A stretch of 64,000 nt of DNA from Bradyrhizobium archetypum. GTDB lineage: Bacteria > Pseudomonadota > Alphaproteobacteria > Rhizobiales > Xanthobacteraceae. Where the stretch lies: NCBI RefSeq assembly GCF_013114835.1, contig NZ_JAAVLW010000004.1:434001-498000 (forward strand), read 5' to 3'. Of the stretch, positions 35,965 through 45,723 are shown one piece after another (the stretch's first letter is position 1; every line of letters starts with the position of its first letter). Both the position numbers and the translations under genes were made by a program. The notes beneath the pieces are model-generated. The model was not told where the DNA came from. It searched no databases and worked only from the letters and a program-made list of their open reading frames with translations.

Positions 35965-37524
35965 ATGACCACAGCCAATAAGTCCGAGAAGGACCGCGTC
36001 ATCATTTTTGACACCACGCTGCGTGATGGCGAGCAGTGCCCCGGCGCCACCATGACCTTCGAGGAAAAGCTGGAGGTCGCCGAGCTCCTGGACGACATGG
36101 GTGTCGACGTCATCGAGGCCGGTTTCCCGATCACCTCGGAAGGCGACTTCGAGGCGGTCAGCGAGATCGCCCGCCGCTCCAAGAACGCCGTCATCGCCGG
36201 CCTGTCGCGCGCGCATCCAAAGGACATCGACCGCTGCGCGGAAGCCGTGAAATTTGCCAAGCGCGGCCGTGTCCACACCGTGATCGCGACCTCGCCGCTG
36301 CACATGCGCGTCAAATTGAACATGACGCCGGAGCAGGTGATCGACCTCTCGATCGCCAACGTCACCCGCGCCCGCAACCAGATCGACGACGTCGAATGGT
36401 CGGCCGAGGACGGCACCCGCAGCGAGATGGATTTCCTCTGCCGCATCGTCGAGGCGGTCATCAAGGCCGGCGCTACCACGGTGAACATCCCCGATACCGT
36501 CGGCTACACGGTGCCGGAGGAATACACCCACTTCATGAAGACGCTGATCGAGCGCGTGCCGAACTCCGACAAGGCTATCTTCTCGGTTCACTGCCACAAC
36601 GACCTCGGCATGGCGGTGGCGAACTCGCTGGCCGGCGTCGTCGGCGGCGCGAGGCAGGTGGAGTGCACCATCAACGGCATCGGCGAGCGCGCGGGTAACG
36701 CGGCGCTCGAAGAGATCGTGATGGCAATCAACGTCCGAAACGACAAGTTTCCGTACTGGAACAAGATCGACACCACGCAGTTGACCCGCGCCTCGAAGCT
36801 GGTATCGGCGGCGACCTCGTTCCCGGTACAGTACAACAAGGCGATCGTCGGCCGTAACGCCTTCGCCCATGAGAGCGGCATCCATCAGGACGGCGTGCTG
36901 AAGGATGCATCGACCTACGAGATCATGCGGCCCGAGATGGTCGGCCTGAAGCAGTCCTCGCTGGTGCTGGGCAAGCATTCCGGCCGTCATGCGTTCGTCC
37001 ACAAGCTGGAAGAGATGGGCTACAAGCTCGGCGCCAACCAGCTCGAAGACGCCTTCAACCGCATGAAGGCGCTGGCCGACCGCAAGAAGGACATCTACGA
37101 CGAGGATATCGAGGCACTGGTTGATGAGGAAATGGCGGCCTCCCACGACCGCATCAAGTTGACCTCGCTGACAGTGATCGCCGGCACCCATGGTCCGCAG
37201 CGCGCCACCATGAAGCTCGACGTCGAGGGCCAGACTCGGATCGAGGAAGCCGAAGGCAACGGTCCGGTCGATGCCGTGTTCAACTGCATCAAGCGACTGG
37301 TGCCGCATGAAGCCAAGCTGGAGCTGTACCAGGTCCACGCCGTGACGGAAGGCACCGACGCGCAGGCGGAAGTCACGGTGCGCCTCGCGCATGAAGGGCG
37401 CTCGATGAGCGCCCGTGCAGCGGATCCGGACACGCTGGTCGCTTCCGCAAAGGCCTATCTCGGCGCGTTGAACAAGATCGTCATGAAGCGCCAGCGCGAT
37501 GTGCCGGCGCAGGCGGCGGGCTGA
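35965..37524 (+). CDS. leuA: 2-isopropylmalate synthase
   Basis: A 519-residue enzyme condensing acetyl-CoA with 2-oxoisovalerate, the first committed step of leucine synthesis. The TIM-barrel start IIFDTTLRDGEQCPGATM carries the metal-binding Asp and catalytic Arg; SVHCHNDLGMAVANS holds the metal His pair; HESGIHQDG is the second signature. The C-terminal ~130 residues are the LeuA allosteric dimer domain for Leu feedback. ATG 35965 is chosen since the upstream in-frame region is the leader and attenuator. A 725-residue antisense frame here is a shadow. Confidence 0.96.
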   Translation: MTTANKSEKDRVIIFDTTLRDGEQCPGATMTFEEKLEVAELLDDMGVDVIEAGFPITSEGDFEAVSEIARRSKNAVIAGLSRAHPKDIDRCAEAVKFAKRGRVHTVIATSPLHMRVKLNMTPEQVIDLSIANVTRARNQIDDVEWSAEDGTRSEMDFLCRIVEAVIKAGATTVNIPDTVGYTVPEEYTHFMKTLIERVPNSDKAIFSVHCHNDLGMAVANSLAGVVGGARQVECTINGIGERAGNAALEEIVMAINVRNDKFPYWNKIDTTQLTRASKLVSAATSFPVQYNKAIVGRNAFAHESGIHQDGVLKDASTYEIMRPEMVGLKQSSLVLGKHSGRHAFVHKLEEMGYKLGANQLEDAFNRMKALADRKKDIYDEDIEALVDEEMAASHDRIKLTSLTVIAGTHGPQRATMKLDVEGQTRIEEAEGNGPVDAVFNCIKRLVPHEAKLELYQVHAVTEGTDAQAEVTVRLAHEGRSMSARAADPDTLVASAKAYLGALNKIVMKRQRDVPAQAAG

Positions 37525-37540
37525 GGGCTCCACGCCTCCA

Positions 37541-37576
37541 TCATTATTCCGGACGGTCCAAAGGACCGGCCTGGAA
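37541..37576. repeat. Partial intergenic repeat (CCGGACGGTCC family)
   Basis: It contains ATTCCGGACGGTCCAAAGGA followed by CCGGCCTGGAAC, matching the first half of the palindrome at 17994. Its return arm is missing. Confidence 0.55.
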
Positions 37577-37681
37577 CTACCGAACCGGGCCAAGGGCTTC
37601 TTTCGGAGCCCTGCAGCCGGCAAAGTTACTTTGGAGCACACGCTCGATCTGGTAGAGTCCACATCAGCCAGGAGGAAGGCC

Positions 37682-40600
37682 GTGGACGAGCTGGAGCGCT
37701 GGCTGGTGCCGCTTGGCCTGGTGCAACTCGCACCCGCATTGCGGGCGAACGACGTCGATCTCAAGATCCTGCCTGAGCTGAGTGAGGCGGACCTGGAAAA
37801 GCTCGGTCTCTCGCTTGGCCAGCGCAAGAAGCTATTGAAGGCGGCCGCTTGCCTGCCAAACGCCTCAGCATCGGCAGACTCGAGCGCCGCTCCGGCAGCA
37901 AGCTTCAGCACCGTCTCCTCGGCCGAACGACGGCAGCTCACGGTGATGTTCTGCGACCTCGTCGGCTCGACCGCGCTATCGGCTGATCTTGACCCCGAGG
38001 ATCTGCGTGAGGTGATTGGCGCCTATCACCGCTGCGTCGCTGAGACGGTCGCCCGCTTCGACGGCTTCGTCGCGAAGTACATGGGCGACGGCGTGCTGCT
38101 TTATTTCGGCTACCCGCAGGCGCACGAGGACGATGCCGAGCGAGCGGTCCGCGCCGGTTTGGCGCTTATTAACGCCATCGACCAACTGCAAACATCCGAG
38201 CGTCTTCGGGTCCGCATCGGTATCGGAACCGGGCTGGTCGTGGTCGGCGACCTCATCGGCTCCGGCGAAGCACAGGAACGCGCTGTGGTGGGTGATACAC
38301 CCAACCTTGCAGCGCGCCTGCAAGCAATTGGCGAGCCGAACACCATTGTCGTCGGCCCCACGACGCGCCACCTGCTGGGTGACCTTTTCGAGTACCGCGA
38401 TCTCGGCACGGTCGCGATGAAAGGCTTTCCGCAGCCGGTCCAAGCCTACCAGGTGCTCCGGTCAAGCGCCGTCGAGAGCCGGTTTGAAGCCTTCCATTCG
38501 GCTGGCCTGACCCCACTGGTCGGTCGCGAGGAGGAGATCGAACTGCTGCTGCGCCGGTGGCAGCGAGCAACATCTGGCGAGGGACAGGTGGTGCTGCTCT
38601 CAGCGGAGGCCGGGGTCGGGAAATCACGGCTCGTAGCAGCCCTCCAGGAGAAGCTCCAGGCCGAACCATACTCGCGCCTGCGCTGCTTCTGCTCGCCGCA
38701 CCACCAGGGCAGCGCGCTGTACCCCGTCATCAGGCAACTGGAGCGGGCGGCCGGGTTCACCCGCGACGATCCGCCGGAGATCAAGCTTGACAAGCTCAAG
38801 GCGCTGCTGGCGGGCGCAGCTACCGCCGCCGAGGACATGCCGCTATTGGCCGAGCTGCTGTCATTGCCCTCCGACCGCTATGGCCGGGTACCGCTCAGTC
38901 CGCAAGCGAAGAAGGAGCGCACGCTTCAGGCGCTGGTCCGGCAAGTGGAAGACCTGTCTCGGCGCAATCCCGTGCTGTGGGTCTTCGAAGACGTGCACTG
39001 GATCGACCCCACCTCCCTCGAGCTTCTGCAGGTGACAGTCGATCGCGTGCAGCAACTGCCGGTGCTGTTACTCCTCACCTTCCGACCGGAGTTCCTGCCG
39101 CCGTGGATCGGCCAGCCGCATGTCACGATGCTGGCGCTTGGCCGCTTGAACCGGCGCGACACCGCTGCCCTCGTAGAGCGGGTGGTCGGCGCCAACGCGC
39201 TTCCCCCTGCGATTGTTCACGAGATCGTCGACCGCACGGACGGCGTGCCGCTGTTCGTGGAGGAACTGACCAAGGCGATGCTCGAAGCGGGGGCTGACGA
39301 AGGGGATCCCAAGGTGGTGCTTTCACGGCTCTCGCCGGCTGCGCTCGCCATCCCTGCTACCCTTCATGCTTCGCTCCTGGCCCGTCTCGATCGTCTCAGT
39401 CCGGAAGCCAAAGAAATCGCCCAGACCGGCGCCGCCATTGGCCGGGAATTCTCCGACGATCTGATACGGACCGTGTCGCCGCTGCCCGACGCGCCTTTGC
39501 AGTCGGCCCTCGACCAGCTCGCCGCGTCACAGTTGATTTTTCGTCGTGGTTCATCGGCCTACAGCTTCAAGCACGCCCTCGTTCAGGATACTGCCTACGG
39601 CACGCTGCTGCGCGGCAAGCGGCAACCGCTGCACGCGCGCATTGCATGGGCCCTTGAGGAGAAGTTTCCGGACATTGCAGCTACGCAGCCGGAGGTGCTT
39701 GCGCACCACTTCACCGAGGCTGATCTCACGGAAAATGCTGTGGCCTACTGGCGCAAGGCCGGCCAGCGCGCAGCCGAGCGCTCGGCGCACGCGGAGGCGA
39801 TCGCTCATCTTCGCAAGGGGCTGGGTGTTGCTGAGCGGATCACCGATCCGGTGCAACGCGCCCGTCGCGAACTCGACCTGCAGCTCGTGCTTGCGCCGGT
39901 GCTGATCACCACCAAGAGCTGGTCGGCGCCTGAAGTGGAGCAGGCCTATCTGCGCGCGCGCGACCTCGGTCGGCAAGCCGGCGATGTAGCGCAGCTGTTT
40001 ACCGTGAGTTGGGGGTTGTGGCTCGTTTACCAACAGCGCTGCGAGTTCAAGACCGCTCGCGACCTGTTGGACGAGCTGTTCGCACTTGCGCGGCGGAGCG
40101 CCGATCCGGCGCTCCTTCTGCAGGCGCATCATGCTGCATGGACAACCCTTCTCAATCTCCCGGAGCTTACCGCGTGCCGCGCGCATCTCGGTGCGGGATC
40201 GGCGCTCTATCGGCCAGACGCGTACGGTGCCCATAAGTTCCTCTATGGCAGCCACGACGTGGCTGTCTGCAACCGTTACACCGCAGCCGCGGCGCTTTGG
40301 CCGCTTGGTTTCCCTGAGCAGGCGCTTGCCGCGGCTCGCGAAGCGGTGAGCATGGCGCGGCAGCTTTCGCATCCCTTTAGCCTTGTTCTCGCCTTGGTGT
40401 TCGCGGCGATGATCTCCCAGCATCGGCGAGAAGCTGAGCCGGCCCGTGAGCAAGCGGAAGCCGCAATGGCGGTGTGCGCCGAGCATGGCATCGCGCCGCA
40501 CCTGGCGGCAGCCGGAAGCATCTTGCGGGGCTGGACGATCGCGGAATGCGGACAGGCAATGGAAGGGATCGCGGAGGTTCGCGACGGTCTCGCGGCCATC

Positions 40601-41029
40601 CAGCCGACGGGCGTGCGCATCCGTCGGCCCTTTTATCTCGCGCTGCTGGCTGAAGCTTCGGCCCGGGGCGGAGAAATCGAACAAGGATTGACTGCGCTGG
40701 CCGAGGCTGCGGCCGCTGTCGAGGAGACAGGCGAGCGGCGATGGGAGGCGGAAATCTATCGCTTGATTGGGGAACTGACGGTGGCGAGGCAAGGCAGGGA
40801 CGCGACCGAAGCAGAAGCGTGCTTTCGGCGTGCGCTCGAGGTGGCCGGTCGCCAGAGTGCGAAAGCTCTGGAGCTGCGCGCCGCCACCAGCTTGGCCCGG
40901 GTATGGTGTGATCAGGGGAAGCCGCAGCAGGCCCATGATCTGCTCGCGCCAGTCTATGGCTGGTTCACGGAAGGTTTCGACACGCCCGATCTGCGGGAAG
41001 CCAAGGCGCTGCTTGATGCGCTCCGGTGA
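37682..41029 (+). CDS. Class III adenylate/guanylate cyclase with AAA-type ATPase and TPR region
   Basis: A 1115-residue cytosolic signalling protein. Residues ~1-60 are a SAM-like domain (LERWLVPLGLVQLAP; LSEADLEKLGLSLGQRKKLL). The class III cyclase domain (~85-255) has VMFCDLVGSTALS and KYMGDGVLLYFGYPQAHEDD with both metal-binding Asp residues. A predictor-type ATPase domain follows, with Walker A SAEAGVGKSRLV near 310 and VFEDVHWID as Walker B. The C-terminal ~400 residues are TPR-like helices. GTG 37682 is chosen because GGAGGA at 37671-37676 is ideally spaced. It likely makes cAMP or cGMP under control of an unknown input. Confidence 0.9.
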   Translation: MDELERWLVPLGLVQLAPALRANDVDLKILPELSEADLEKLGLSLGQRKKLLKAAACLPNASASADSSAAPAASFSTVSSAERRQLTVMFCDLVGSTALSADLDPEDLREVIGAYHRCVAETVARFDGFVAKYMGDGVLLYFGYPQAHEDDAERAVRAGLALINAIDQLQTSERLRVRIGIGTGLVVVGDLIGSGEAQERAVVGDTPNLAARLQAIGEPNTIVVGPTTRHLLGDLFEYRDLGTVAMKGFPQPVQAYQVLRSSAVESRFEAFHSAGLTPLVGREEEIELLLRRWQRATSGEGQVVLLSAEAGVGKSRLVAALQEKLQAEPYSRLRCFCSPHHQGSALYPVIRQLERAAGFTRDDPPEIKLDKLKALLAGAATAAEDMPLLAELLSLPSDRYGRVPLSPQAKKERTLQALVRQVEDLSRRNPVLWVFEDVHWIDPTSLELLQVTVDRVQQLPVLLLLTFRPEFLPPWIGQPHVTMLALGRLNRRDTAALVERVVGANALPPAIVHEIVDRTDGVPLFVEELTKAMLEAGADEGDPKVVLSRLSPAALAIPATLHASLLARLDRLSPEAKEIAQTGAAIGREFSDDLIRTVSPLPDAPLQSALDQLAASQLIFRRGSSAYSFKHALVQDTAYGTLLRGKRQPLHARIAWALEEKFPDIAATQPEVLAHHFTEADLTENAVAYWRKAGQRAAERSAHAEAIAHLRKGLGVAERITDPVQRARRELDLQLVLAPVLITTKSWSAPEVEQAYLRARDLGRQAGDVAQLFTVSWGLWLVYQQRCEFKTARDLLDELFALARRSADPALLLQAHHAAWTTLLNLPELTACRAHLGAGSALYRPDAYGAHKFLYGSHDVAVCNRYTAAAALWPLGFPEQALAAAREAVSMARQLSHPFSLVLALVFAAMISQHRREAEPAREQAEAAMAVCAEHGIAPHLAAAGSILRGWTIAECGQAMEGIAEVRDGLAAIQPTGVRIRRPFYLALLAEASARGGEIEQGLTALAEAAAAVEETGERRWEAEIYRLIGELTVARQGRDATEAEACFRRALEVAGRQSAKALELRAATSLARVWCDQGKPQQAHDLLAPVYGWFTEGFDTPDLREAKALLDALR

Positions 41030-41076
41030 CGCTTCACCTCTGACACGGCGCCTGGAGCGCCGCGTTTTGTTTGAAG

Positions 41077-41535
41077 CTACGTCACCCGAAAGACCTGATA
41101 TTCGATACTGCCGGTGCCGAGCAGCCGGCCCGCCGCGACGAACAGGCTGTGGTTCATCCACGCATATCGCCGATCGCCGGTGTTGAAGATCAGCGACAGG
41201 CGCATGTACTGATCGTCCCAGCCGGTCGGCTCATTGGCTTCCGCAGCGTGCTTGAAGCGCGCCGTCTGCTCGACCAGACCGATGTAGCTCATCAACACCA
41301 CGGCGCCGTCGTGTGTCCTAAATTGCGCACGGACATTGGGCCGCCAGAATCCGTCCTCGCTCACCTGCATCCAGTCGAGGCCGGTCGCGGCCAGCTGGGC
41401 CTTGATCCGGGGACCGTTCAATTCCGCTTCGACGACTTGCCAATATTGTAGAACGGCGCGCGGCGAGCCGGCAGTCGGATCCAGCGGATTGGCGGTTTTG
41501 ACCCGATAGGTCATTTCCTGTTCGAGATCGATCAT
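41077..41535 (-). CDS. DUF3237 family protein
   Basis: A 152-residue single-domain protein. The spaced motifs GPRIKAQLAATGLDWMQV, then RAQFRTHDGAVVLMSYIG, then YAWMNHSLFVAAGR match the DUF3237 family of small beta-barrel proteins of unknown function. An in-frame ATG at 41547 is an alternative start; 41535 is preceded by AAGG. It converges on the large cyclase gene. Confidence 0.78.
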   Translation of the reverse strand: MIDLEQEMTYRVKTANPLDPTAGSPRAVLQYWQVVEAELNGPRIKAQLAATGLDWMQVSEDGFWRPNVRAQFRTHDGAVVLMSYIGLVEQTARFKHAAEANEPTGWDDQYMRLSLIFNTGDRRYAWMNHSLFVAAGRLLGTGSIEYQVFRVT

Positions 41536-41712
41536 CGTGCCTTGCATCCATCCGGTAGCGCGTTCTGCGGGATCAAATAGCCTTCGAGAGATTTGTTCCG
41601 TAAGGCATCGTGTTCGCTTTGCCGTGAGTTAGTTGCCGTAGCCGTAGGTGGGCAAAGGAGCGTCAGCGATGTGCCCATCATCAGTCAACACGCGCGAAGC
41701 GCTGTGAGTGGT

Positions 41713-41797
41713 CGTCATTGCGAGGAGCGAAGCGAAGAAGCAATCCATACATCCGTTATGCCGACCGATGGATTGCTTCGCTGCGCTCGCAATGACG
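41713..41797. repeat. Palindromic repeat (CGTCATTGCGAG family)
   Basis: CGTCATTGCGAGGAGCGAAG and AAGCAATCCAT pair with ATGGATTGCTTCGCTGCG and CTCGCAATGACG. It is the left border of a decayed repeat-rich stretch. Confidence 0.85.
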
Positions 41798-42320
41798 TGG
41801 CGAACGCTGTGCAAGCAAATCACTTCTGATTTTCAGAAATCGTGTCAAGCCCAAGAATCAAAAATATTCCGCTTTCGTTTTCACCCAAATCAGCGGCATA
41901 ACTCCGTCCGTCTCACCGCAAGATGAGGGGCGCTCGCGAACGTCACGAATGCGCGGTGAGATGCGATGGACGCGGATGGTGCGAGAGACGTTGCGCGCCG
42001 GAGGCGTACGGCGAAGTCGTGTGGTCCTGATGTCGCGGTGCTGGCATGAAGCTTCGCGAGGTCATCTCGTGAAGCGACGGTGGCAAAAGAGCCGTTCGCC
42101 GGGGAGAGCGCGTTATAAGCCGTAAAGCCATTGCGCAGGGAAGGCCGGAGTGTTTCCGCTGTACCTGTATGCTCGTGTGCGTTTCCTTCTATGCGCAACG
42201 GCACACGAGACCTCGGGTGCAGCCAGCACCCGGTCTTCCCTGCGCCCTCCAATTGGAGAGGGCGGAAGCTTCCAGCAAACCTCGGACAGTTCATGTCGCG
42301 AGATCGCGAAGCTATATCCC
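41798..42320 (-). pseudogene. Decayed repeat-type pseudo-ORF
   Basis: On the minus strand a 151-codon frame (41890-42345) includes PLQLEGAGKTGCWLHPRSR and SLRNGFTAYNALSPANGSF. I recall similar strings from many unrelated places in Bradyrhizobium and Rhodopseudomonas genomes, where they behave as dispersed repeat DNA rather than a working gene. Its N-terminus is encoded by the palindrome at 42321. I see no ribosome binding site or protein-like composition. Confidence 0.5.
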
Positions 42321-42399
42321 CGTCATTGCGAGCGCAGCGAAACAATCCACCTCTCCACTTGCGGCACTATGGATTGCTTCGCTGCGCTCGCAATGACGG
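42321..42399. repeat. Palindromic repeat (CGTCATTGCGAG family)
   Basis: Arms CGTCATTGCGAGCGCAGCG and CGCTGCGCTCGCAATGACGG flank ACAATCCACC...GGATTGCTT. It is the right border of the decayed stretch. Confidence 0.85.
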
Positions 42400-42648
42400 C
42401 CTAGCACTCTGAGCCTTTCGTTACGAGGAAAGCAGACATAGCGAAGCTTTATTGGACGCTGGTTGCACAGCTCCGGCACGATCCGAACCAAATCGTGCGG
42501 GCAGAATTTTGCAGCGCAGCAAAGCCCGCGGCGAGGGCACCCTTCTAACGGGCAATGGCAATCCGGCCGGCTTGTCTGTATGGATGCATCTGGCATGCAA
42601 GCTTCGGAATCCGTCTCGGGCGCGCCGAAGAAAATAACGGGAGGAAAC

Positions 42649-43650
42649 ATGCGCAAGCTGATTTTGGCCGCGGCATCAATCGCGGCACTGACCCTAGTCG
42701 GACCCGCCGCGGCGCAATCGCCGATCGTGATCAAGTTCAGCCACGTGGTGGCCACCAACACGCCCAAGGGACTGGCGGCCGAGAAATTCAAGGAACTGGC
42801 CGAAAAATACACCGACGGCAAGGTCAAGGTCGAGGTCTACCCGAACTCGCAGCTTTACAAGGACAAGGAAGAACTGGAAGCACTGCAGCTCGGCGCGGTG
42901 CAGATGCTGGCGCCTTCGAATTCGAAATTCGGCCCGATCGGGGTGAAGGAATTCGAGGTATTCGATCTGCCCTACATCCTTCCAGACCTGAAGACACTGC
43001 GCAAAGTCACCGACGGTCCGCTCGGCGCCAAGCTCTTGAAGCTGCTCGATGCCAAGGGCATGACCGGTCTTGCCTACTGGGACAACGGCTTCAAGCAGAT
43101 GAGCGCCAACAAGAAGCTCGTCACGCCCGCCGACTATCGTGGCCTCAAATTCCGCATCCAGTCTTCGAAGGTGCTGGAGGCGCAGTTCCGTTCCCTCGGC
43201 GTGGTGCCGCAGGTGATGGCATTCTCCGAAGTCTATCAGGCGCTGCAGACCGGCGTGGTCGATGGCCAGGAGAACACCTGGTCGAACATCTATACCCAGA
43301 AGATGCACGAGGTGCAGAAGTACATCACCGAGACCAACCACGGCTACATTGGCTACGTCGTGGTCACTAACAAGAAATTCTGGGACGGCCTGCCGGCGGA
43401 CATCCGCACTCAATGCGAAAAGGCGATGAAGGAGGCCACCGCCTACGGCAACGCCCAGTCGCAGAAGGAAAACGACGATGCACTCGCCGAGATCAAGAAG
43501 ACCGGCAAGAGCGAGATCATCAAGCTGACGCCCGAGCAGGACGCCACCATGCGCAAGGCGATGGAGCCAGTCTACAAGGATGTCGCCAGCCGCGTCGGCC
43601 AGCCGCTGATCGACGAGTTCCTGAAGGAGACCCGCGGCGCGACGAACTGA
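42649..43650 (+). CDS. TRAP transporter substrate-binding protein (DctP type)
   Basis: A 333-residue periplasmic protein. The signal peptide spans about 1-23 (MRKLILAAAS... PAAAQS). The mature part shows DctP motifs: IKFSHVVATNTPKGLAAEKF, NSQLYKDKEELEALQLGAVQ, and GLKFRIQSSKVLEAQFRSLG with the Arg that binds the carboxylate of the ligand. GGGAGG precedes ATG 42649. C4-dicarboxylates or other organic acids are likely ligands; the exact one is unknown. Confidence 0.94.
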   Translation: MRKLILAAASIAALTLVGPAAAQSPIVIKFSHVVATNTPKGLAAEKFKELAEKYTDGKVKVEVYPNSQLYKDKEELEALQLGAVQMLAPSNSKFGPIGVKEFEVFDLPYILPDLKTLRKVTDGPLGAKLLKLLDAKGMTGLAYWDNGFKQMSANKKLVTPADYRGLKFRIQSSKVLEAQFRSLGVVPQVMAFSEVYQALQTGVVDGQENTWSNIYTQKMHEVQKYITETNHGYIGYVVVTNKKFWDGLPADIRTQCEKAMKEATAYGNAQSQKENDDALAEIKKTGKSEIIKLTPEQDATMRKAMEPVYKDVASRVGQPLIDEFLKETRGATN

Positions 43651-43710
43651 GGAGAGGGGATGGCCGGCGCGCACAATGTGGCTTGCCGGCCAATGACGCT
43701 GGTACTTTCG

Positions 43711-43800
43711 CGTCATGCCCGGCCTTGTGCCGGGCATCCACGTCTTAGTCGCGGGGCGGCCAGAAAGACGTGGATGGCCGGGACAAGCCCGCCATGACGG
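43711..43800. repeat. Intergenic palindrome (GTCATGCCCGGC family)
   Basis: CGTCATGCCCGGCCTTGTGCC and GGCCGGGACAAGCCCGCCATGACGG form an imperfect stem with ATCCACGTCTT/AAGACGTGGAT next to it. It lies inside the TRAP operon, between binding-protein and small-permease genes. Confidence 0.85.
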
Positions 43801-43810
43801 CTGGGATAGA

Positions 43811-44401
43811 GTGGGGGACATATTGATACTGCTTCGCATCCTCGACCGGCTTGAGGAGATATTGATCGCGACGCTGATGGCGCTCGCGACCTTGTTGATC
43901 TTCCTCGCGGTGTGTCACCGCTATCTGCTCGGCGTTCCCTTCCTTTTCCCGATCCTGTTCCCGATCAACCTGGCCTGGGCGCAGGAGCTTTGCATCTACA
44001 TGTTCGTCTGGGTGGCCAAGTTCGGCGCCGCCTACGGCGTGCGGACCGGCATCCATGTCGGCGTCGATGTCGTGGTCAACCAGCTCAAATCGCCCTGGCG
44101 AAACTACGTCATGCTGTTCGGGCTGCTTTGCGGGGCCTTCTTCACCGCCGTGATCGGCACCATGGGCGCGAAATTCGTCTATGGCCTTTACTATACCGAC
44201 CAGGTATCGCCCGATCTCGAGATACCGAGCTGGTTCGTCTATCTCTGCATTCCGCTCGGCTCCTATTTGATGTGCTTCCGCTTCCTGCAGGTCGCCTGGA
44301 ATTACTTCTTCACCGGTGACCTGCCGCATCACGACCACGCCCATGTCGAGGGCGTCGATGTCGATGCGCCCGGCGCTGGCGCGGCGGAGGTGACGCGATG
44401 A
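43811..44401 (+). CDS. TRAP transporter small permease (DctQ type)
   Basis: About 196 residues with four hydrophobic segments. LAWAQELCIYMFVWVAKFGA and RTGIHVGVDVVV match the conserved DctQ core. The start is uncertain: GTG 43811 is used, but TTG 43823 has a better G-rich Shine-Dalgarno in front. The C-terminus is His/Asp-rich (HHDHAHVEGVDVD). It overlaps the large permease start by 4 bp. Confidence 0.88.
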   Translation: MGDILILLRILDRLEEILIATLMALATLLIFLAVCHRYLLGVPFLFPILFPINLAWAQELCIYMFVWVAKFGAAYGVRTGIHVGVDVVVNQLKSPWRNYVMLFGLLCGAFFTAVIGTMGAKFVYGLYYTDQVSPDLEIPSWFVYLCIPLGSYLMCFRFLQVAWNYFFTGDLPHHDHAHVEGVDVDAPGAGAAEVTR

Positions 44402-45723
44402 CCTCGCTCATCATCTTCGGACTTTTGATCGCGCTGATGCTCACCGGCATGCCGATCTCGATCGCGCTCGGTCTCACCGTGCTCACCTTCATCTACACGA
44501 TGACCAACGTGCCGACCGAGTCAGTGGCGCTGAAGCTCTTCACCGGCATCGACAATTTCGAGATCATGGCGATCCCGTTCTTCATCCTTGCCGGCAATTT
44601 CCTGACCCATGGCGGCGTCGCCAGACGCATGATCGACTTTGCCAGATCGATGATCGGCCACTGGTATGGCGGGCTGGGGCTCGCCGGCGTGATGGCCTGC
44701 GCGCTGTTCGCAGCCGTATCGGGCTCTTCGCCCGCCACGGTGATCGCGATCGGCTCGATCATGCTGCCGGCGATGGTGAAGCAGGGCTTTCCGAAACGCT
44801 TCGGCGCCGGCGTCATCACCACGTCGGGCGCGCTCGGCATCCTGATCCCGCCGTCGATCGTGATGGTGATCTATTGCGTTGCGACCGGCGGCAGCATTGC
44901 GCTCGATCCAGCCGGCCAGCGCGTGTCGTCGGCTTCCGTTGGCCAGATGTTCATCGCCGGCGTCATCCCCGGCGTGATGCTGGCGATGCTGCTCGGCGTG
45001 ACCACGTTCTACGGTGCCTGGCGCAACGACTATCCGCGCCTGCCGCGCGCCAGTTGGGCAGAGCGCATCACCGCATTCCGCAAATGCGTATGGGGCCTGC
45101 TACTGATCCTGATTGTGCTCGGTGGCATCTATGCCGGCATCTTCACGCCGACCGAGGCAGCCGCGATCAGCGCGGTCTATGCCTTCGTGATCGCGGTGTT
45201 CGTCTACCGGGACATGTCGCTGAGGGATGTGCCGAAGGTGCTGCTCGGCTCCGCCAACATGAGTGCCATGATCCTCTACATCATCACCAACGCGGTGCTG
45301 TTCTCCTTCCTGATGGCGAACGAAAACATCCCGCAGCAGATCGCGAACTGGATCACCTCGGTCGGCGTCGACTGGATCATCTTCCTGCTCGTCGTCAACG
45401 TGCTGCTGCTGCTCGCCGGCAACTTCATGGAGCCGTCTTCGATCGTGCTGATCATGGCGCCGATCTTGTTTCCGGTGGCGGTCAAGCTCGGCATCCATCC
45501 GGTGCATCTCGGCATCCTGATGGTCGTCAACATGGAGGTCGGGATGTGCCATCCGCCTGTTGGCCTCAACCTCTACGTTGCCTCCGGCATCGCCAAAATG
45601 GGGATCACCGAGCTGACGATCGCGGTGTGGCCGTGGCTGCTGACCATGCTGATCTTCCTCGGCATCGTCACCTACGTGCCGGAGATATCGCTGTGGCTGC
45701 CGCGCGCGCTGGGGATGTTATAG
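44398..45723 (+). CDS. TRAP transporter large permease (DctM type)
   Basis: A 441-residue inner-membrane protein with about twelve hydrophobic segments. It has the DctM signatures AIPFFILAGNFLTHGGVARR, SGSSPATVIAIGSIMLPAM and GILIPPSIVMVIY. The N-terminus overlaps the DctQ stop (ATGA at 44398-44401), so the membrane subunits are coupled. It completes the three-gene TRAP system that uses the ion gradient for uptake. Confidence 0.95.
   Translation: MTSLIIFGLLIALMLTGMPISIALGLTVLTFIYTMTNVPTESVALKLFTGIDNFEIMAIPFFILAGNFLTHGGVARRMIDFARSMIGHWYGGLGLAGVMACALFAAVSGSSPATVIAIGSIMLPAMVKQGFPKRFGAGVITTSGALGILIPPSIVMVIYCVATGGSIALDPAGQRVSSASVGQMFIAGVIPGVMLAMLLGVTTFYGAWRNDYPRLPRASWAERITAFRKCVWGLLLILIVLGGIYAGIFTPTEAAAISAVYAFVIAVFVYRDMSLRDVPKVLLGSANMSAMILYIITNAVLFSFLMANENIPQQIANWITSVGVDWIIFLLVVNVLLLLAGNFMEPSSIVLIMAPILFPVAVKLGIHPVHLGILMVVNMEVGMCHPPVGLNLYVASGIAKMGITELTIAVWPWLLTMLIFLGIVTYVPEISLWLPRALGML

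Noticed and set aside
35764..37941. 725-codon antisense frame opposite leuA
   Set aside because: It mirrors leuA codon periodicity in high-GC DNA and has shadow-type composition (Arg, His, Asp, Val rich). leuA is certain on the other strand.
39551..41161. 536-codon antisense frame opposite the cyclase gene
   Set aside because: Low-complexity Arg/Gly/Pro-rich shadow of a clear multi-domain protein.
42131..42412. Plus-strand 93-codon frame in the decayed repeat
   Set aside because: It is one of several overlapping frames through repeat DNA and ends in the palindrome; not protein-like.
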